63,949 bases of DNA, taken from the NCBI GenBank assembly GCA_023382975.1, contig JAHDXO010000054.1, forward strand, positions 13,448 through 77,396. The letters run 5' to 3'. A model generated the notes under the pieces. It saw only the letters and a program-made list of their open reading frames with translations. It was not told the origin of the DNA and did not search any database. This document shows, in pieces, positions 18,950-28,645 of the stretch. The stretch's first letter is position 1; each line of letters begins with the position of its first letter. Origin of the DNA: Pirellulaceae bacterium (GTDB lineage Bacteria > Planctomycetota > Planctomycetia > Pirellulales > Pirellulaceae). Both the position numbers and the translations under genes were made by a program.

Positions 18950-20091
18950 CAGCAATTCTCCCGTCTTCCCTGCGACAACGCCGTATTCTGCCCCGATGGC
19001 CGATCGAGTGTCAAACGGTGTCCGACCCGCTGCGCGATCACTCCACCCGGAAGAACATGCTGTCGGCGTTCGGCGGCATCGATCGGCGTTTGAGCCAACA
19101 GCGCCAGTTCGTCCCATTTGGCGTAGTCCATCGCCTGACGCGGCCAATCCCGATGTCTCCAGACGGCCACGAACAACTCGCGCACCAGCAACGGTCGGAT
19201 CGTTTGCAGAACCCGGCAATCCACCGTCACCTCACAAACGGGACAAGCACCGGGCGTCCGCGGATCGGAGACCGTCCCGGTTTCGGTGGTTCCGCGTAGT
19301 TCGACGCAAGTCGGCAACAACTGGTTCACCTGCTGATCCAGCCACTCCTGCACCTCGTCGGCCATGGCTGCCAAGCGTCCGATGGCCGGAACAAGCCGGG
19401 CGTTGTAGTCCGATTCCAGGCGAGGGATCAAATCGTGCCGCAGCCGGTTCCGTGTGAATTGAAGGGCAAGATTGCTCGAATCCCGCCGGTAGTCCTGGCC
19501 GAGAACTGCCAGATACTCCAACACACGGCTGCGGCGGACTGCTAGCATGGGGCGGATCAGCGACACGCCGTGCATCAACTCGCGATGTCGGCGAATCCCC
19601 GCCAGTCCCCCGATCCCCGTTCCGCGTACGAGCCGGTGCAAGACCGTTTCCGCTTGGTCGTCCGCCGTATGCCCCGTGGCGACATACCTGGCGCCGTGGC
19701 GAGCCGCGGCTTCGCACAGATAGGCATATCGGGCTCGGCGAGCCGAATCCTCGGACGACGTGCAGGCCGGCTGGCCTGCCGATGCGGCCCGGCTGACATC
19801 ACATGCCAGTCCCAGCTTCTCGCTCAGCCGCCGCACAAAACGCTCGTCCTCGTCCGATTCCTCGCCCCGGAGACGGTGATTGAAATGGGCGACGATCAAA
19901 CGCCCGCTGCCGGGACGACGGGTCGCCACCAAGGCACGCAGCAGCGCAACGCTGTCTGGCCCACCCGAAACGGCTGCTAGTACCGTCACATCGCACCAGA
20001 CCTCGGGCGGCCAGACTTCGATAATCGGCTGCTGAACGGCATCGGAGATCGACATCGCGACAATTACTCGGACGGCTGGTTTGCTTGACAA
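18949..20091 (-). CDS. tilS: tRNA(Ile)-lysidine synthase
   Basis: TilS attaches lysine to C34 of the CAU-anticodon tRNA-Ile using ATP, so that the tRNA reads AUA and is charged with isoleucine; it is normally essential. The PP-loop SGGPDS is at residues 42-47, followed by VAHFNHRLRGEESDEDE, GHTADDQAETVLHRL and RRDSSNLALQFTRNRLRHDL-like signatures of the family. At 380 aa it is on the short side, with a reduced C-terminal region. ATG 20091 is the longest start; ATG 20055 (MSISDAV) would shorten it by 12 residues, still leave the PP-loop intact, and free the promoter-like sequence at 20085-20113. Its TGA stop overlaps the start of the TPR gene, so the two are probably co-translated. Confidence 0.93.
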   Translation of the reverse strand: MSSKPAVRVIVAMSISDAVQQPIIEVWPPEVWCDVTVLAAVSGGPDSVALLRALVATRRPGSGRLIVAHFNHRLRGEESDEDERFVRRLSEKLGLACDVSRAASAGQPACTSSEDSARRARYAYLCEAAARHGARYVATGHTADDQAETVLHRLVRGTGIGGLAGIRRHRELMHGVSLIRPMLAVRRSRVLEYLAVLGQDYRRDSSNLALQFTRNRLRHDLIPRLESDYNARLVPAIGRLAAMADEVQEWLDQQVNQLLPTCVELRGTTETGTVSDPRTPGACPVCEVTVDCRVLQTIRPLLVRELFVAVWRHRDWPRQAMDYAKWDELALLAQTPIDAAERRQHVLPGGVIAQRVGHRLTLDRPSGQNTALSQGRRENC

Positions 20092-20113
20092 AACGCCGGG
20101 TGGCTAGTCGAAT
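20085..20113 (+). promoter_or_regulatory. Possible sigma-70-type promoter for the pseudopilin gene
   Basis: A perfect TTGACA (20085-20090), a 17-base spacer and TCGAAT (20108-20113, four of six) point to the plus strand, 144 bases before the pseudopilin ATG. It overlaps the first codons of tilS if tilS starts at 20091. Confidence 0.4.
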
Positions 20114-20257
20114 AGAAGATATCCGGGATCATCGACGATCGCAAACCGATACGGAAGCGAATGGGTCAAGTGGCTCGCTTTCGTAACACCTTACGCCCAA
20201 ATATGCAGCCGTCGCTCCCGTGGAATCCTCATCGGAACCGAAGAAGAGTGCGCCATC

Positions 20258-21853
20258 ATGCAAACATCTCGTCGTAGACGCAAGTGGCATCGCCCCTATT
20301 CCAGGGATGTTCGCGAAGTACTTCCCTCTCGCCAACCTTGCGCCGGATTTACGCTGGTCGAGTTGTTGGTGACCATGGCGGTGACCGTGATCCTGATTCT
20401 CGCGCTGGCTCAGGCCTTCGCGGTGGTGGGCGAAGTCGTTGCCGAGGGTCGAGCAACGATCGAGATGGCGGGCAGCTTGCGGAGCGTTGCCAACCGGTTG
20501 CAGGAGGATCTCTCGGGCCTGACCGTGCCCGCTCGCCCTTGGGCCGACGAAGCGTCCGGGGGCGGCTACCTGGAGATCCTCGACGGTCCGAGCGGCGATA
20601 GCGACTGGAACGACGACGGGGTGACCGATACCAATCCGGCGGTCAGCAATACGGTGTACGGAGACGTCGACGACGTGCTGGCCTTTACGGCCCGCAGCCA
20701 GGGTTCGCCGTTTGTGGGCGAGCGGGCGTATTTCGACGCCGGGGGCAATCTGATCACGCTGCCGATGCAGTCCCATCTGGCGGAGATCGTCTGGTGGATT
20801 CAGTTCGAGGATCTGCCCAACAACGCAACCGGCGACGGGATCCACGACCCGAACGAAGAATCGTTCACGATCTACCGCCGCGCGATGTTGATCCGCCCGG
20901 ATCTGGGGCAACTCTGGAACAAAACCTATGCGATCGCCTCCGAGCTGGGCGATTTGCGGAACGATCTGATCTGGTTCTTCAACCACAACGACATCTCGGT
21001 TCGGATCAATTGTTCCGTGGGCGGCGGCAATGTCACGGTCGTGATGACAGCCAATTCGCTGGGCGACCTGACGCGGCGCGAGAACCGCTTTGCCCATTTG
21101 CGAGTGATGTCGGATCGTGCCAACACCGGTCCGATCTTGAGTCTGGCCCCGGTGGCGGCGGATGCTCCCTGGTGGGCCCTGCCGGGCCGCGTGTTTCCGT
21201 TCCCGATGGACTTGAATCGCCGCAGCGTCACGTCGCTCTACCGGGCTCCGAAAACCGGCTCAAACGCCGGCGAGGACGTGATGTTGAAGAATGCTCTGGC
21301 ATTCGACGTCCAAGTGTTTGATCCGGGTGCTGCCCTTCGCAACAGCAGCAACACGGCCGAGGCGCTTGCCCCAGGCGATCCGGCCTACTTCAGCGGAATC
21401 ACGACGCCCATCGCGACTTGGCCGCCTGTGGACGCCATCGGCCGCGGCGCCTTTGTCGATCTCGGGTACGGTCATGGCGATACGACAAGCACCGCCCGAC
21501 TGAGATTCAATGCGTCGGCAGTGGCCAATTACTCGGACTTCGCCGGGGCACCGCACAGCCGCGCGGGTATGACCGCCGGAGTGAACTGGCGCACGCCGAC
21601 CTACTGCTACGACACTTGGTCGCTGCATTACGAGCGGGATGGGATCGACCAGGACGGCAACGGTGTGATCGATCAGGGAATGGACGGCTTCGACAACGAC
21701 GGGGTCAACGGTGTGGACGACATGGGCGAGCGCGAGACGTCGCCGCCGTATCCCGTGCCGTTGCGGGGAATCCGGGTGACGATCCGGGCGATCGAGCCGG
21801 ATACTCGCCAGATTCGCCAAGCGTCGGTGATTTCCGATTTCCTGCCGGAATAG
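20258..21853 (+). CDS. Type II secretion/type IV pilus-like pseudopilin (PulJ/GspJ-like)
   Basis: A 531-aa protein with a class III prepilin signal: a basic leader of about 30 residues, then G30-F31 with the motif GFTLVELLV, Glu at position 5 of the mature chain, and one hydrophobic helix (about 31-55). Prepilin peptidase would cut after Gly30 and methylate Phe31. The long C-terminal domain is mostly polar, contains acidic Ca-loop-like stretches (DRDG, DQDGNGVIDQGMDG, DNDGVNGVDD) and is larger than a typical GspJ of about 200 aa, as is common in Planctomycetota. No other secretion gene is next to it, so its partner machine must be encoded elsewhere. ATG 20258 follows a GAAGAAGAG purine tract about 10 bases upstream. 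Role as minor pseudopilin is inferred. Confidence 0.8.
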   Translation: MQTSRRRRKWHRPYSRDVREVLPSRQPCAGFTLVELLVTMAVTVILILALAQAFAVVGEVVAEGRATIEMAGSLRSVANRLQEDLSGLTVPARPWADEASGGGYLEILDGPSGDSDWNDDGVTDTNPAVSNTVYGDVDDVLAFTARSQGSPFVGERAYFDAGGNLITLPMQSHLAEIVWWIQFEDLPNNATGDGIHDPNEESFTIYRRAMLIRPDLGQLWNKTYAIASELGDLRNDLIWFFNHNDISVRINCSVGGGNVTVVMTANSLGDLTRRENRFAHLRVMSDRANTGPILSLAPVAADAPWWALPGRVFPFPMDLNRRSVTSLYRAPKTGSNAGEDVMLKNALAFDVQVFDPGAALRNSSNTAEALAPGDPAYFSGITTPIATWPPVDAIGRGAFVDLGYGHGDTTSTARLRFNASAVANYSDFAGAPHSRAGMTAGVNWRTPTYCYDTWSLHYERDGIDQDGNGVIDQGMDGFDNDGVNGVDDMGERETSPPYPVPLRGIRVTIRAIEPDTRQIRQASVISDFLPE

Positions 21854-21864
21854 GGCCGTTGGTA

Positions 21865-22344
21865 ATGCCGCATCTGATCCGGCTGCGGGGCCCTTGGCGG
21901 TACGAGCCGTTGGCTCGCACGCGGCGATTGGCGGATGGAACGTCCGAGATCCTCCCTGGCTCGTTGCCGCCGGCAGGCCAAACTCAGGTTCCCGCGGATT
22001 GGGGCCAGACGCTCGGATCGGACTTTCGAGGCCGAGTCCGCTACCAACGGCGGTTCAACCGGCCGTCCGGGATGGCCGATGTGCTACGGATCGACTTGGT
22101 GATCCAATGCGTGGACGCGTTCGGCGAGGCATGGTTGAACGGCCATCCGCTGGGTGCAATTCCGCCGGGTTTCCAGGAATTTCGCGCGGAGATCACGTCG
22201 CGGCTGGAGCGTTTCAACCTGCTGGAGGTCGAAGTCGAATTGCCTGAGTGCATCGAAACGAGCGCACCTCTGCCGCGGGGGTCTCGGGCCAAGTTGCCTG
22301 GCGGGTTGGTGGGCGAGGTCCATCTGGAAATCACCGGCCGCTGA
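21865..22344 (+). CDS. Small stand-alone beta-sandwich (GH2 sugar-binding-like) protein
   Basis: A 159-aa protein beginning 11 bases after the pseudopilin stop, so probably in the same transcript. The chain LRGPWRYEPLARTRR, RVRYQRRFNRP, AWLNGHPLGAIPPGF and NLLEVEVELPE follows the order of the N-terminal jelly-roll of GH2 beta-galactosidases and related galactose-binding-like domains. The catalytic barrel is absent, so it is unlikely to be an enzyme. No signal peptide or membrane helix is seen, which is odd for a carbohydrate-binding module. The ATG was chosen because the family-like sequence begins there; the frame stays open upstream through the pseudopilin gene, but that part is its shadow. 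Shine-Dalgarno is weak (GGGCCG or TTGG), consistent with reinitiation. Confidence 0.6.
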   Translation: MPHLIRLRGPWRYEPLARTRRLADGTSEILPGSLPPAGQTQVPADWGQTLGSDFRGRVRYQRRFNRPSGMADVLRIDLVIQCVDAFGEAWLNGHPLGAIPPGFQEFRAEITSRLERFNLLEVEVELPECIETSAPLPRGSRAKLPGGLVGEVHLEITGR

Positions 22345-22452
22345 CTTGTGGAGGGTACGCCAGTACGCCGCGGGGTCGCCGGACTCTCTCTTGACTCCGC
22401 TGCGGGAAACTGGGACCATCCGCCACCTTGGTCCCATCCCACAGGTGTCGCG

Positions 22453-23175
22453 ATGAGAATCCTCGCCTCGGTACAACGCCGCCACCCGCCCGCACGGTCC
22501 CGTAGCGGAAGTCGTGAGACTTCCGATCCCGATCATCCGCAGGCTTGGCTCCGAGCGTTCGTGCGAGGTGTGATAGCCATACTTGCGCTCACGGCAGCCG
22601 GATGTCAAAGCATGAGCCACACGGATCGAGGCGCCGCGTTGGGCGCCCTGACCGGCGCTGTGGCCGGCGGCGCCATCGGCAAGCACAACGGCAACACGGC
22701 GGCCGGCGCGGTTCTCGGGGGCGCTGTCGGCGCGCTGGCGGGCTCGACCATCGGCAGCAGCGTCGACGCCGAGATCGCCCGCAATCAAGCCCTGATCGAG
22801 CAACGGGTGGGACGACAGATGCACGGCGCCGTCTCGGTCCAGGATGTCATGACCCTGTCGCAGGCCGGGCTGAGCGACGAAGTGATCGTCACGCACATCC
22901 GCACCAACGGCGTCGCCCAACGCCCGAGTCCCCAGGATTTGATCGACCTGAGTCAATCGGGAGTCAGCCAGTCCGTCATTCAGGCCCTGCAGACCACGCC
23001 GCCACCCGCGCCGCCGATGCCGCCAACGGTCGTGGAAAGCCCGCGGACCGTGGTCGTCGAACAGGTTCGCTACCTCCCTCCGCCCCCTCCGCCCATGTGG
23101 TTCCACGGCCACTACCACCACGGCCGCCGTCCCAAAGGCAGCAGCGTCCACTGGGGATTCTCGGTCCGTAATTGA
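22453..23175 (+). CDS. Glycine-zipper lipoprotein
   Basis: A 240-aa secreted lipoprotein candidate. A hydrophobic stretch ends in the lipobox LTAAGC with the acylated Cys at about residue 51. It is followed by a glycine zipper (ALGALTGAVAGGAIGK and GAVLGGAVGALAGSTIGS) of the kind that inserts into or spans membranes. The region after it carries two related helices, VMTLSQAGLSDEVIVTHI and LIDLSQSGVSQSVIQAL, then a Pro-rich segment and a His-rich C-terminus (GHYHHGRR). Family members are outer-membrane or periplasmic structural proteins of unknown exact role. The start is uncertain: ATG 22453 gives about 35 residues before the hydrophobic core, while GTG 22561 would give a normal-length signal peptide. 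Its stop faces the stop of the next minus-strand gene with five bases between. Confidence 0.7.
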   Translation: MRILASVQRRHPPARSRSGSRETSDPDHPQAWLRAFVRGVIAILALTAAGCQSMSHTDRGAALGALTGAVAGGAIGKHNGNTAAGAVLGGAVGALAGSTIGSSVDAEIARNQALIEQRVGRQMHGAVSVQDVMTLSQAGLSDEVIVTHIRTNGVAQRPSPQDLIDLSQSGVSQSVIQALQTTPPPAPPMPPTVVESPRTVVVEQVRYLPPPPPPMWFHGHYHHGRRPKGSSVHWGFSVRN

Positions 23176-23180
23176 AGGCA

Positions 23181-26100
23181 CTAACGTCGCGCGGCGAGGG
23201 GGCGCACGAGTGGGGTGAGCAGCGCTGCGAGGCCGGCGGCATAGGCGCCGGCCAGGCTGATGATCCACCAGCCGTCCCACAGGTATCGTTCGTCCGGCCC
23301 GAGCAGCTTGCGGTCCACGGCGAGCCACACGGCTGCGATGCCGATGGCCGACACAACGGCCAGCATCAGCCATGTCGCCAACCATCGCCAGCGGTGTGGG
23401 GGCAAGCACCTCAGCGTCGTGACGGCGAACGCCACCAGAGGCAGACCGATGAGCACAGCCAGGGGCAGTCGCACAAGCAAGGTGACCAGCAGTTCCAGCG
23501 GTGCACTTTGTCCGCCGGTCAGGGCTTGCCGCACAAGCCACGCCAGCAGCCCGCACGCGAAAACGGCGGCCAGCAGTTGCCGGAGGCTAAACCGAGGGCC
23601 GCGCCATCGCCGGGCAGCGAGCCACGGCAGCAAGGCGACCACGACCGCCGAGCCAGTGCAGACCGCCAACAGCCCCGGCCAAGGTCCGATCCAGGGCAAC
23701 GGGACCAGCAGTCGCGGATCCGCGGCGGCGGGATCGAATCGCATCGGCGGACGCGATGGCTGGACAGATTCCACCGACCATCCTGGCCCTGCCGTCGCCC
23801 GTCGACAGGCAGTTGCTGCGGTGTGGCCCGCAGCGAATGAGGGCAGCTCCACGACGCTCGGCGGGGATTCCGCAGTCGGCGCGGTCAGTATGTCCGCGAA
23901 GCCCTTTGTCCATGCGGCGACGCGCCATCGTAGCGCGCCGGTGGCGCCGTCGAATCCCAGCAATTCTCGATCGTGCTGCACCAGCACGGTTGCTGCTTGC
24001 GATGAGGTTTCCGGCAGAACGTCCTGCAACGAACCATCCGCCGACCAAGCCGATCGGCCATCGGGGGCTTGTAGGACATCCACTCTTGGGCCGGCCGCGG
24101 ACCAGGAGGACACCACAAATTCATCGCCGGGGTCGCCATCCAGATCACCGATCCACAGAGCTTTGGGAAATCCGGGTGACGGCAACTTTGCCTCCCAACG
24201 GTGCTGGACCTGACCGCGACCATCCAACAGGACGATTCCCTGAGAATTGCCGTTTCTGGCAAGAACCGCCACCGAGCGTTTTCCGTCTCTTGAAATGTCA
24301 GCCAGGGCGGGCGTGGGCCAAGTTCGGTCGGCAAACGCCAAGTCATGGGCATCGTGCCAATCCCAGGACCACAACGCTTGTCCATCGCGGCCGTCAATCG
24401 CTCGCACTTGGCACACCGTCGCGGGCCCGTCTGCCGAATCGTCGCCGAGGCTCACCACGATCACCTCCGCCAACTCGTCGCCATCCAAGTCGCCAGCCAG
24501 CGGCTCGGGGCCGCTCGCGCCTGGCGCCCGCGACAATACTGTCGCGTGGTCCCACTGCAAGCCGCCATCCAACGAGCGAACCGCGGACAACCGCCAAACA
24601 TCTCGCTCGCCCTGCTCGCCATCGGGCGTGAGAACCAACATCTCGCTCGCTCCATCGCTCGACAAACGAGCCATCACCGGACGCCCCGGCGAAATCGCAG
24701 GCTGATGGCTAGCGTGCGAGGACAAACGTTGCCGCCAGATCGACCGGCCGTTGCGGCCATCGAGCCGGAGCAGCCAATACTCTTGGGGCACCGGGCCGCC
24801 CGGCTGGCGCGACGGCGAGTCCATGTCTGTCACGCGAGCGATCAGGAAGACGTCGCTACGACCGTCGCCTGCCGGATCGACTAGCAGCGGCGGACCGGGC
24901 CATACGGTCGCCATCCGACCAAACGCGGTCCCGCTCCGCCGCTCCACACGCCAGTCTTCGGCACGCCACAGTTGCCGCCCGGTTCGCCCGCACACTGCCT
25001 GGACGGGAACCATCAAAGCGTCGACCGCGATTTTGGAACGAGACTGGCCACCGCTGCCGACCAGCAGCAGATCGGACGTACCGTCGCCGTTCAAGTCCGC
25101 CGCGGCCTGTTGCAGGACGCCCGAGTCGACCGCATAACTGCCGCCGGGCGTCGGCGTGTCCGCGCGCCACAGGATCCGCCCGCTGCTGCCTGAGATGGCC
25201 GTCAGCCCATGCGTTGTCTCGGCGACCGGACTGACCAGATCTCGCACGTGATCGCCGTCCAAGTCGGCGGTAGGCAGCCAGGTTCCCAAACGACGCCAGC
25301 GGTCGGCGCCGCCAGCAAACAGGTGAAGTGTCTGCTTCGCCGGGCGAGCGGTCCAGGATTCGGCCGAGCAAGCGCCTAACTCCGGCACGCTGTCGCCGTC
25401 CAGATCGGCGACCCAGGGCCGCACCAGTCCCGCCCCCTGTGCTTCGAGCCGCCCGCTGCCGGCCGACAACAAGTACAGCACCGGCGCCGGGGCCGATCGA
25501 TCACCGAAGTACGGCACAACCAGTCGCGGCCAGCCATCAGCACCCCTTCCCCACCACACTGGCGACCCCACGCTGACGTTGGGAAGCAGTCGGCTGGCGT
25601 CCAGTCTCTGAAACCATGTCCAGAGCGTCCGACCATCGCTGCCGGACAACGCGTCGACGCAGAGCAAGGCATTTTCGACGGAGGTCCGGTCCGTGCGGCG
25701 CTCGCTGCCAAACGACATGACGAACACGTCGCGCCGGCCGTCTCCGTCGATATCGGGACCGGTCACGAAATGCTGTAACGCGGGATGACCTTCGGAAGTT
25801 CGCAGACGCCGCGTCCACCGCGCGACTCCGTCCATGCCCGACAGGCAACGCAGCTCGCCCCACGGTGAGGCCGTGGCCAGGCTGCGCCTCGACGCGCTGC
25901 CGACCAGAAGCTCCTCGGCTCCATCGCCGTCCAAATCCGCAGCGGTCAGAAAGCGGTCGGAGAAATCGGTTTGCATCGCCGACGAATCGAAATCGAGCAT
26001 GGTCTGCCAACGCGCCTCGCCAGTCTTCAACGACACCGGGGCAACGGCGATTCGCCCGGTGTTCCGAGGCCCGCACCAGATCGCCTCGACCACGCCGTCC

Positions 26101-28523
26101 CCGTCGATGTCGGCCAGCTTCGGTGCAACCAACGCTCGGTACCCCATGTCGAACGGTCCGAACAACGGTTCCCCGTCGCCCGGCCGCAAGACGGCCAGTT
26201 TGGCGCCAGGAGCGATCGCAACCACGTCCTGACCATCGAGCCGAGCCAACTGGGGCGCGTGATGCTGCATGGCGACCAGAGCGCGGCCGCGGCGACCGGT
26301 TCCGAAATCCCCGTAGGCCAAACCGCGAGGATCGTTGCTGATCCACGTCGCATCCAATCCGTATTGCCACAACACGCTGCCCGTCCGCCCGGAAATCGCC
26401 TCGATCCAGTAGCACACCTGCGGCGGATCTACGGCAACATCAACGCCGCCCGGTGAAACGGCCGTCATGGCAACGATCAGATCGGCGACGCCATCGCTGT
26501 CGGCATCCACGACAAGCGGCTGACCCTCGACCCAACTGTCGCCGATTGGGATCGCCGGCGGTTTTACCGTTGCGTCCTCGGGCGCGGTCGTCGATTCGGA
26601 CGGCACGGCGCCCTGGTGCCACCACAGCAGTCGCCCGTCCTTGCCGGACAAAGCCAGCAGCGAACAAGACGTCCGGCTGGCCCAGACGATGTCCGCTTCG
26701 CCGTCCTGGTCGAGGTCAGGGGCCGGATGCGCCATCACGGCCGATTGCCGACCGGACAGGATCTCGTTGTCGGACACCAGCCGATACCAAGCGTCGGTGC
26801 GGAATCGCGCTTGATCGGCCGGCGCCGACATCGCTTCGGGCTGAAATTCCCATACCACTTGCCCGCTCTTGCCATCGATGCGGCGTATCGAAGTCCGGTC
26901 CGCCACGACCAGATCGGCTCGCGCGGCCGATTCCAGCACACCGACGACACCGGTTCCCAGGTCGATCGGTTCCCCGTGCCGGCCGCGCTTCAATCCCACC
27001 GGGTACGTCAGGCTCGCGCGGCGGCTGGCGAGAATCCCTTTCGTTTCGCCGGGCGAAAACCACGAGGCCAGCACGCCCGCCCAGCCCAGCCCGCGCTGGA
27101 CGGAGAAATCGTAGCTGGCGCTCATCTGTTGCGGAGCGCTCAGACGCAGGCGATAGTCGCCGGTGGGCAACGCGACCGGCTCTTCGTGCGGCACTCGAAA
27201 GCGTCGAACCGGTCGCTCGTCCGCGTCGAGGATTTCAGCTTCCAGCGGCACGCCGGCGCTGTCGAGTTGCACGTAGCCGGTCTGTGCCTGGCGATGCGCC
27301 GACGCGGCGGCCAGTACGGCCAGCGACAGCAAGACGGCGGTCACGGCCGATCCAATCGCCAACTGCAGGCTGCGGCGTTGCCGCCGCGCCCATTTGTTGG
27401 TGCGTTCCCAGAGACTCGCCCGCCGAGCCCGAACCGGGCGGCCGTCGAGAATCGCCCGCAAATCGTCGGCCAACGACTCGGCGTCGGCGTAGCGTTGTTC
27501 CGGTTGCTTCGCCAGGCACTTCAGCAGCACCGTTTCCAAGTCTCGCGGCAACTCGGGGCGCACGCGGCGAGGCGGCGTCGGTTCCTGGTGCAGAATCTGC
27601 TGGATCACCTCGTGCGGCGTGGTGGCCGAAAACACCGGCTGGCCTGTCGCCCCTTCGTAGAGGGTCGCTCCCAGACTGTACAAGTCCGTGCGGTGGTCCG
27701 TGCGCTGCCGGGCTGCCGACGCCTGCTCCGGACTCATGTATCGAGGCGTGCCCAGCAGCGCGCCGGTCATGCTCAGTGTGACATCGTCCAAACGCTTGGC
27801 CAAGCCGAAGTCGGTCAGCCAGAGCCGGCCCTCGGTGTCCAACAACAAATTCGAAGGTTTGACGTCCCGGTGGATCACATTTCGCTGATGGGCGTGAACC
27901 AATGCCTCGGCGGCCTGCAAGCCCCAGCGGGCCACCGTGCGGGCATCGACGGGGTTTGTTCGCGCCGCCAGCACGTCGGCCAGACTGCGGCCCTCGATGA
28001 ACTGCATGGCGAAGTAGTGTATGCCGTCCTCGTTGCCCACGAAGAAGATCGGCACGATATTCGTGTGGTGCAGGCGGGCAACCGTCTCGGCCTCGCGGCG
28101 GAAGCGGTCGAGTGCTTCCGGATCGGACACCGAGGCGAAGCGCAAGATCTTGACCGCGACCCGGCGTCCCAACGAAATCTGCTCCGCCTCGTAGACCACT
28201 CCCATGCCGCCGCGGCCGATTTCCCGCAGCAAGCGAAAGTCGCCCAATTGCCCGGGCGTCGCGGTTTGCGACCGTTCGGCGCGGTGGATGAACCGCAGGC
28301 CGGCCAGACACGCTTCGAGCCGCTCCGCCAGATGCGGATACCGCCGAATCAGATCATCCGGATCGGGAAGCGTGCCACTTTGCAACTCGGCCAGATATTG
28401 GTCCAGGATCTCGGCCAACTGCCGGTCGTCCGGCGGAAGCTCGTCGGAACACGAACGCCCCGACGGACCAGTCGCCATCGGCAGCGTCTTGTCGGGATCT
28501 TCGCAGCGACGTTCATCGCTCAT
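23181..28523 (-). CDS. Membrane Ser/Thr kinase with extracytoplasmic FG-GAP/PQQ-like propeller and polytopic C-terminus
   Basis: A 1780-aa receptor-like kinase. Residues 1-90 include a short acidic helical region (ILDQYLAELQSG, RYPHLAERL) typical of planctomycetal kinases. The kinase domain spans about 95-365: glycine loop 102-110, Lys125 in VAVK, HRD with Asp220, DFG at 238-240. A membrane helix lies at about 386-409. About 540-1560 is a long series of FG-GAP/PQQ-like blades with DIDGDG, DLDGDG and similar Ca-binding loops, which would lie outside the cytoplasm. The last ~180 residues hold five or six hydrophobic helices, so the propeller is tethered at both ends. Canonical catalytic residues suggest an active kinase. 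The ligand of the propeller is unknown. ATG 28523 is preceded by GAGAGG at about 11 bases. Confidence 0.9.
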   Translation of the reverse strand: MSDERRCEDPDKTLPMATGPSGRSCSDELPPDDRQLAEILDQYLAELQSGTLPDPDDLIRRYPHLAERLEACLAGLRFIHRAERSQTATPGQLGDFRLLREIGRGGMGVVYEAEQISLGRRVAVKILRFASVSDPEALDRFRREAETVARLHHTNIVPIFFVGNEDGIHYFAMQFIEGRSLADVLAARTNPVDARTVARWGLQAAEALVHAHQRNVIHRDVKPSNLLLDTEGRLWLTDFGLAKRLDDVTLSMTGALLGTPRYMSPEQASAARQRTDHRTDLYSLGATLYEGATGQPVFSATTPHEVIQQILHQEPTPPRRVRPELPRDLETVLLKCLAKQPEQRYADAESLADDLRAILDGRPVRARRASLWERTNKWARRQRRSLQLAIGSAVTAVLLSLAVLAAASAHRQAQTGYVQLDSAGVPLEAEILDADERPVRRFRVPHEEPVALPTGDYRLRLSAPQQMSASYDFSVQRGLGWAGVLASWFSPGETKGILASRRASLTYPVGLKRGRHGEPIDLGTGVVGVLESAARADLVVADRTSIRRIDGKSGQVVWEFQPEAMSAPADQARFRTDAWYRLVSDNEILSGRQSAVMAHPAPDLDQDGEADIVWASRTSCSLLALSGKDGRLLWWHQGAVPSESTTAPEDATVKPPAIPIGDSWVEGQPLVVDADSDGVADLIVAMTAVSPGGVDVAVDPPQVCYWIEAISGRTGSVLWQYGLDATWISNDPRGLAYGDFGTGRRGRALVAMQHHAPQLARLDGQDVVAIAPGAKLAVLRPGDGEPLFGPFDMGYRALVAPKLADIDGDGVVEAIWCGPRNTGRIAVAPVSLKTGEARWQTMLDFDSSAMQTDFSDRFLTAADLDGDGAEELLVGSASRRSLATASPWGELRCLSGMDGVARWTRRLRTSEGHPALQHFVTGPDIDGDGRRDVFVMSFGSERRTDRTSVENALLCVDALSGSDGRTLWTWFQRLDASRLLPNVSVGSPVWWGRGADGWPRLVVPYFGDRSAPAPVLYLLSAGSGRLEAQGAGLVRPWVADLDGDSVPELGACSAESWTARPAKQTLHLFAGGADRWRRLGTWLPTADLDGDHVRDLVSPVAETTHGLTAISGSSGRILWRADTPTPGGSYAVDSGVLQQAAADLNGDGTSDLLLVGSGGQSRSKIAVDALMVPVQAVCGRTGRQLWRAEDWRVERRSGTAFGRMATVWPGPPLLVDPAGDGRSDVFLIARVTDMDSPSRQPGGPVPQEYWLLRLDGRNGRSIWRQRLSSHASHQPAISPGRPVMARLSSDGASEMLVLTPDGEQGERDVWRLSAVRSLDGGLQWDHATVLSRAPGASGPEPLAGDLDGDELAEVIVVSLGDDSADGPATVCQVRAIDGRDGQALWSWDWHDAHDLAFADRTWPTPALADISRDGKRSVAVLARNGNSQGIVLLDGRGQVQHRWEAKLPSPGFPKALWIGDLDGDPGDEFVVSSWSAAGPRVDVLQAPDGRSAWSADGSLQDVLPETSSQAATVLVQHDRELLGFDGATGALRWRVAAWTKGFADILTAPTAESPPSVVELPSFAAGHTAATACRRATAGPGWSVESVQPSRPPMRFDPAAADPRLLVPLPWIGPWPGLLAVCTGSAVVVALLPWLAARRWRGPRFSLRQLLAAVFACGLLAWLVRQALTGGQSAPLELLVTLLVRLPLAVLIGLPLVAFAVTTLRCLPPHRWRWLATWLMLAVVSAIGIAAVWLAVDRKLLGPDERYLWDGWWIISLAGAYAAGLAALLTPLVRPLAARR

Positions 28524-28645
28524 GGTACGGCGCCTCTCGGGACTTCGGGGAGCTGTCCTTGGTTACAGGGTGCCGAAACCGATCCGTTTGTCACGGGAAA
28601 TCTCGCGTTGCGAGCGACTCATCAAAGAGATCAGTCGATTTTTCG

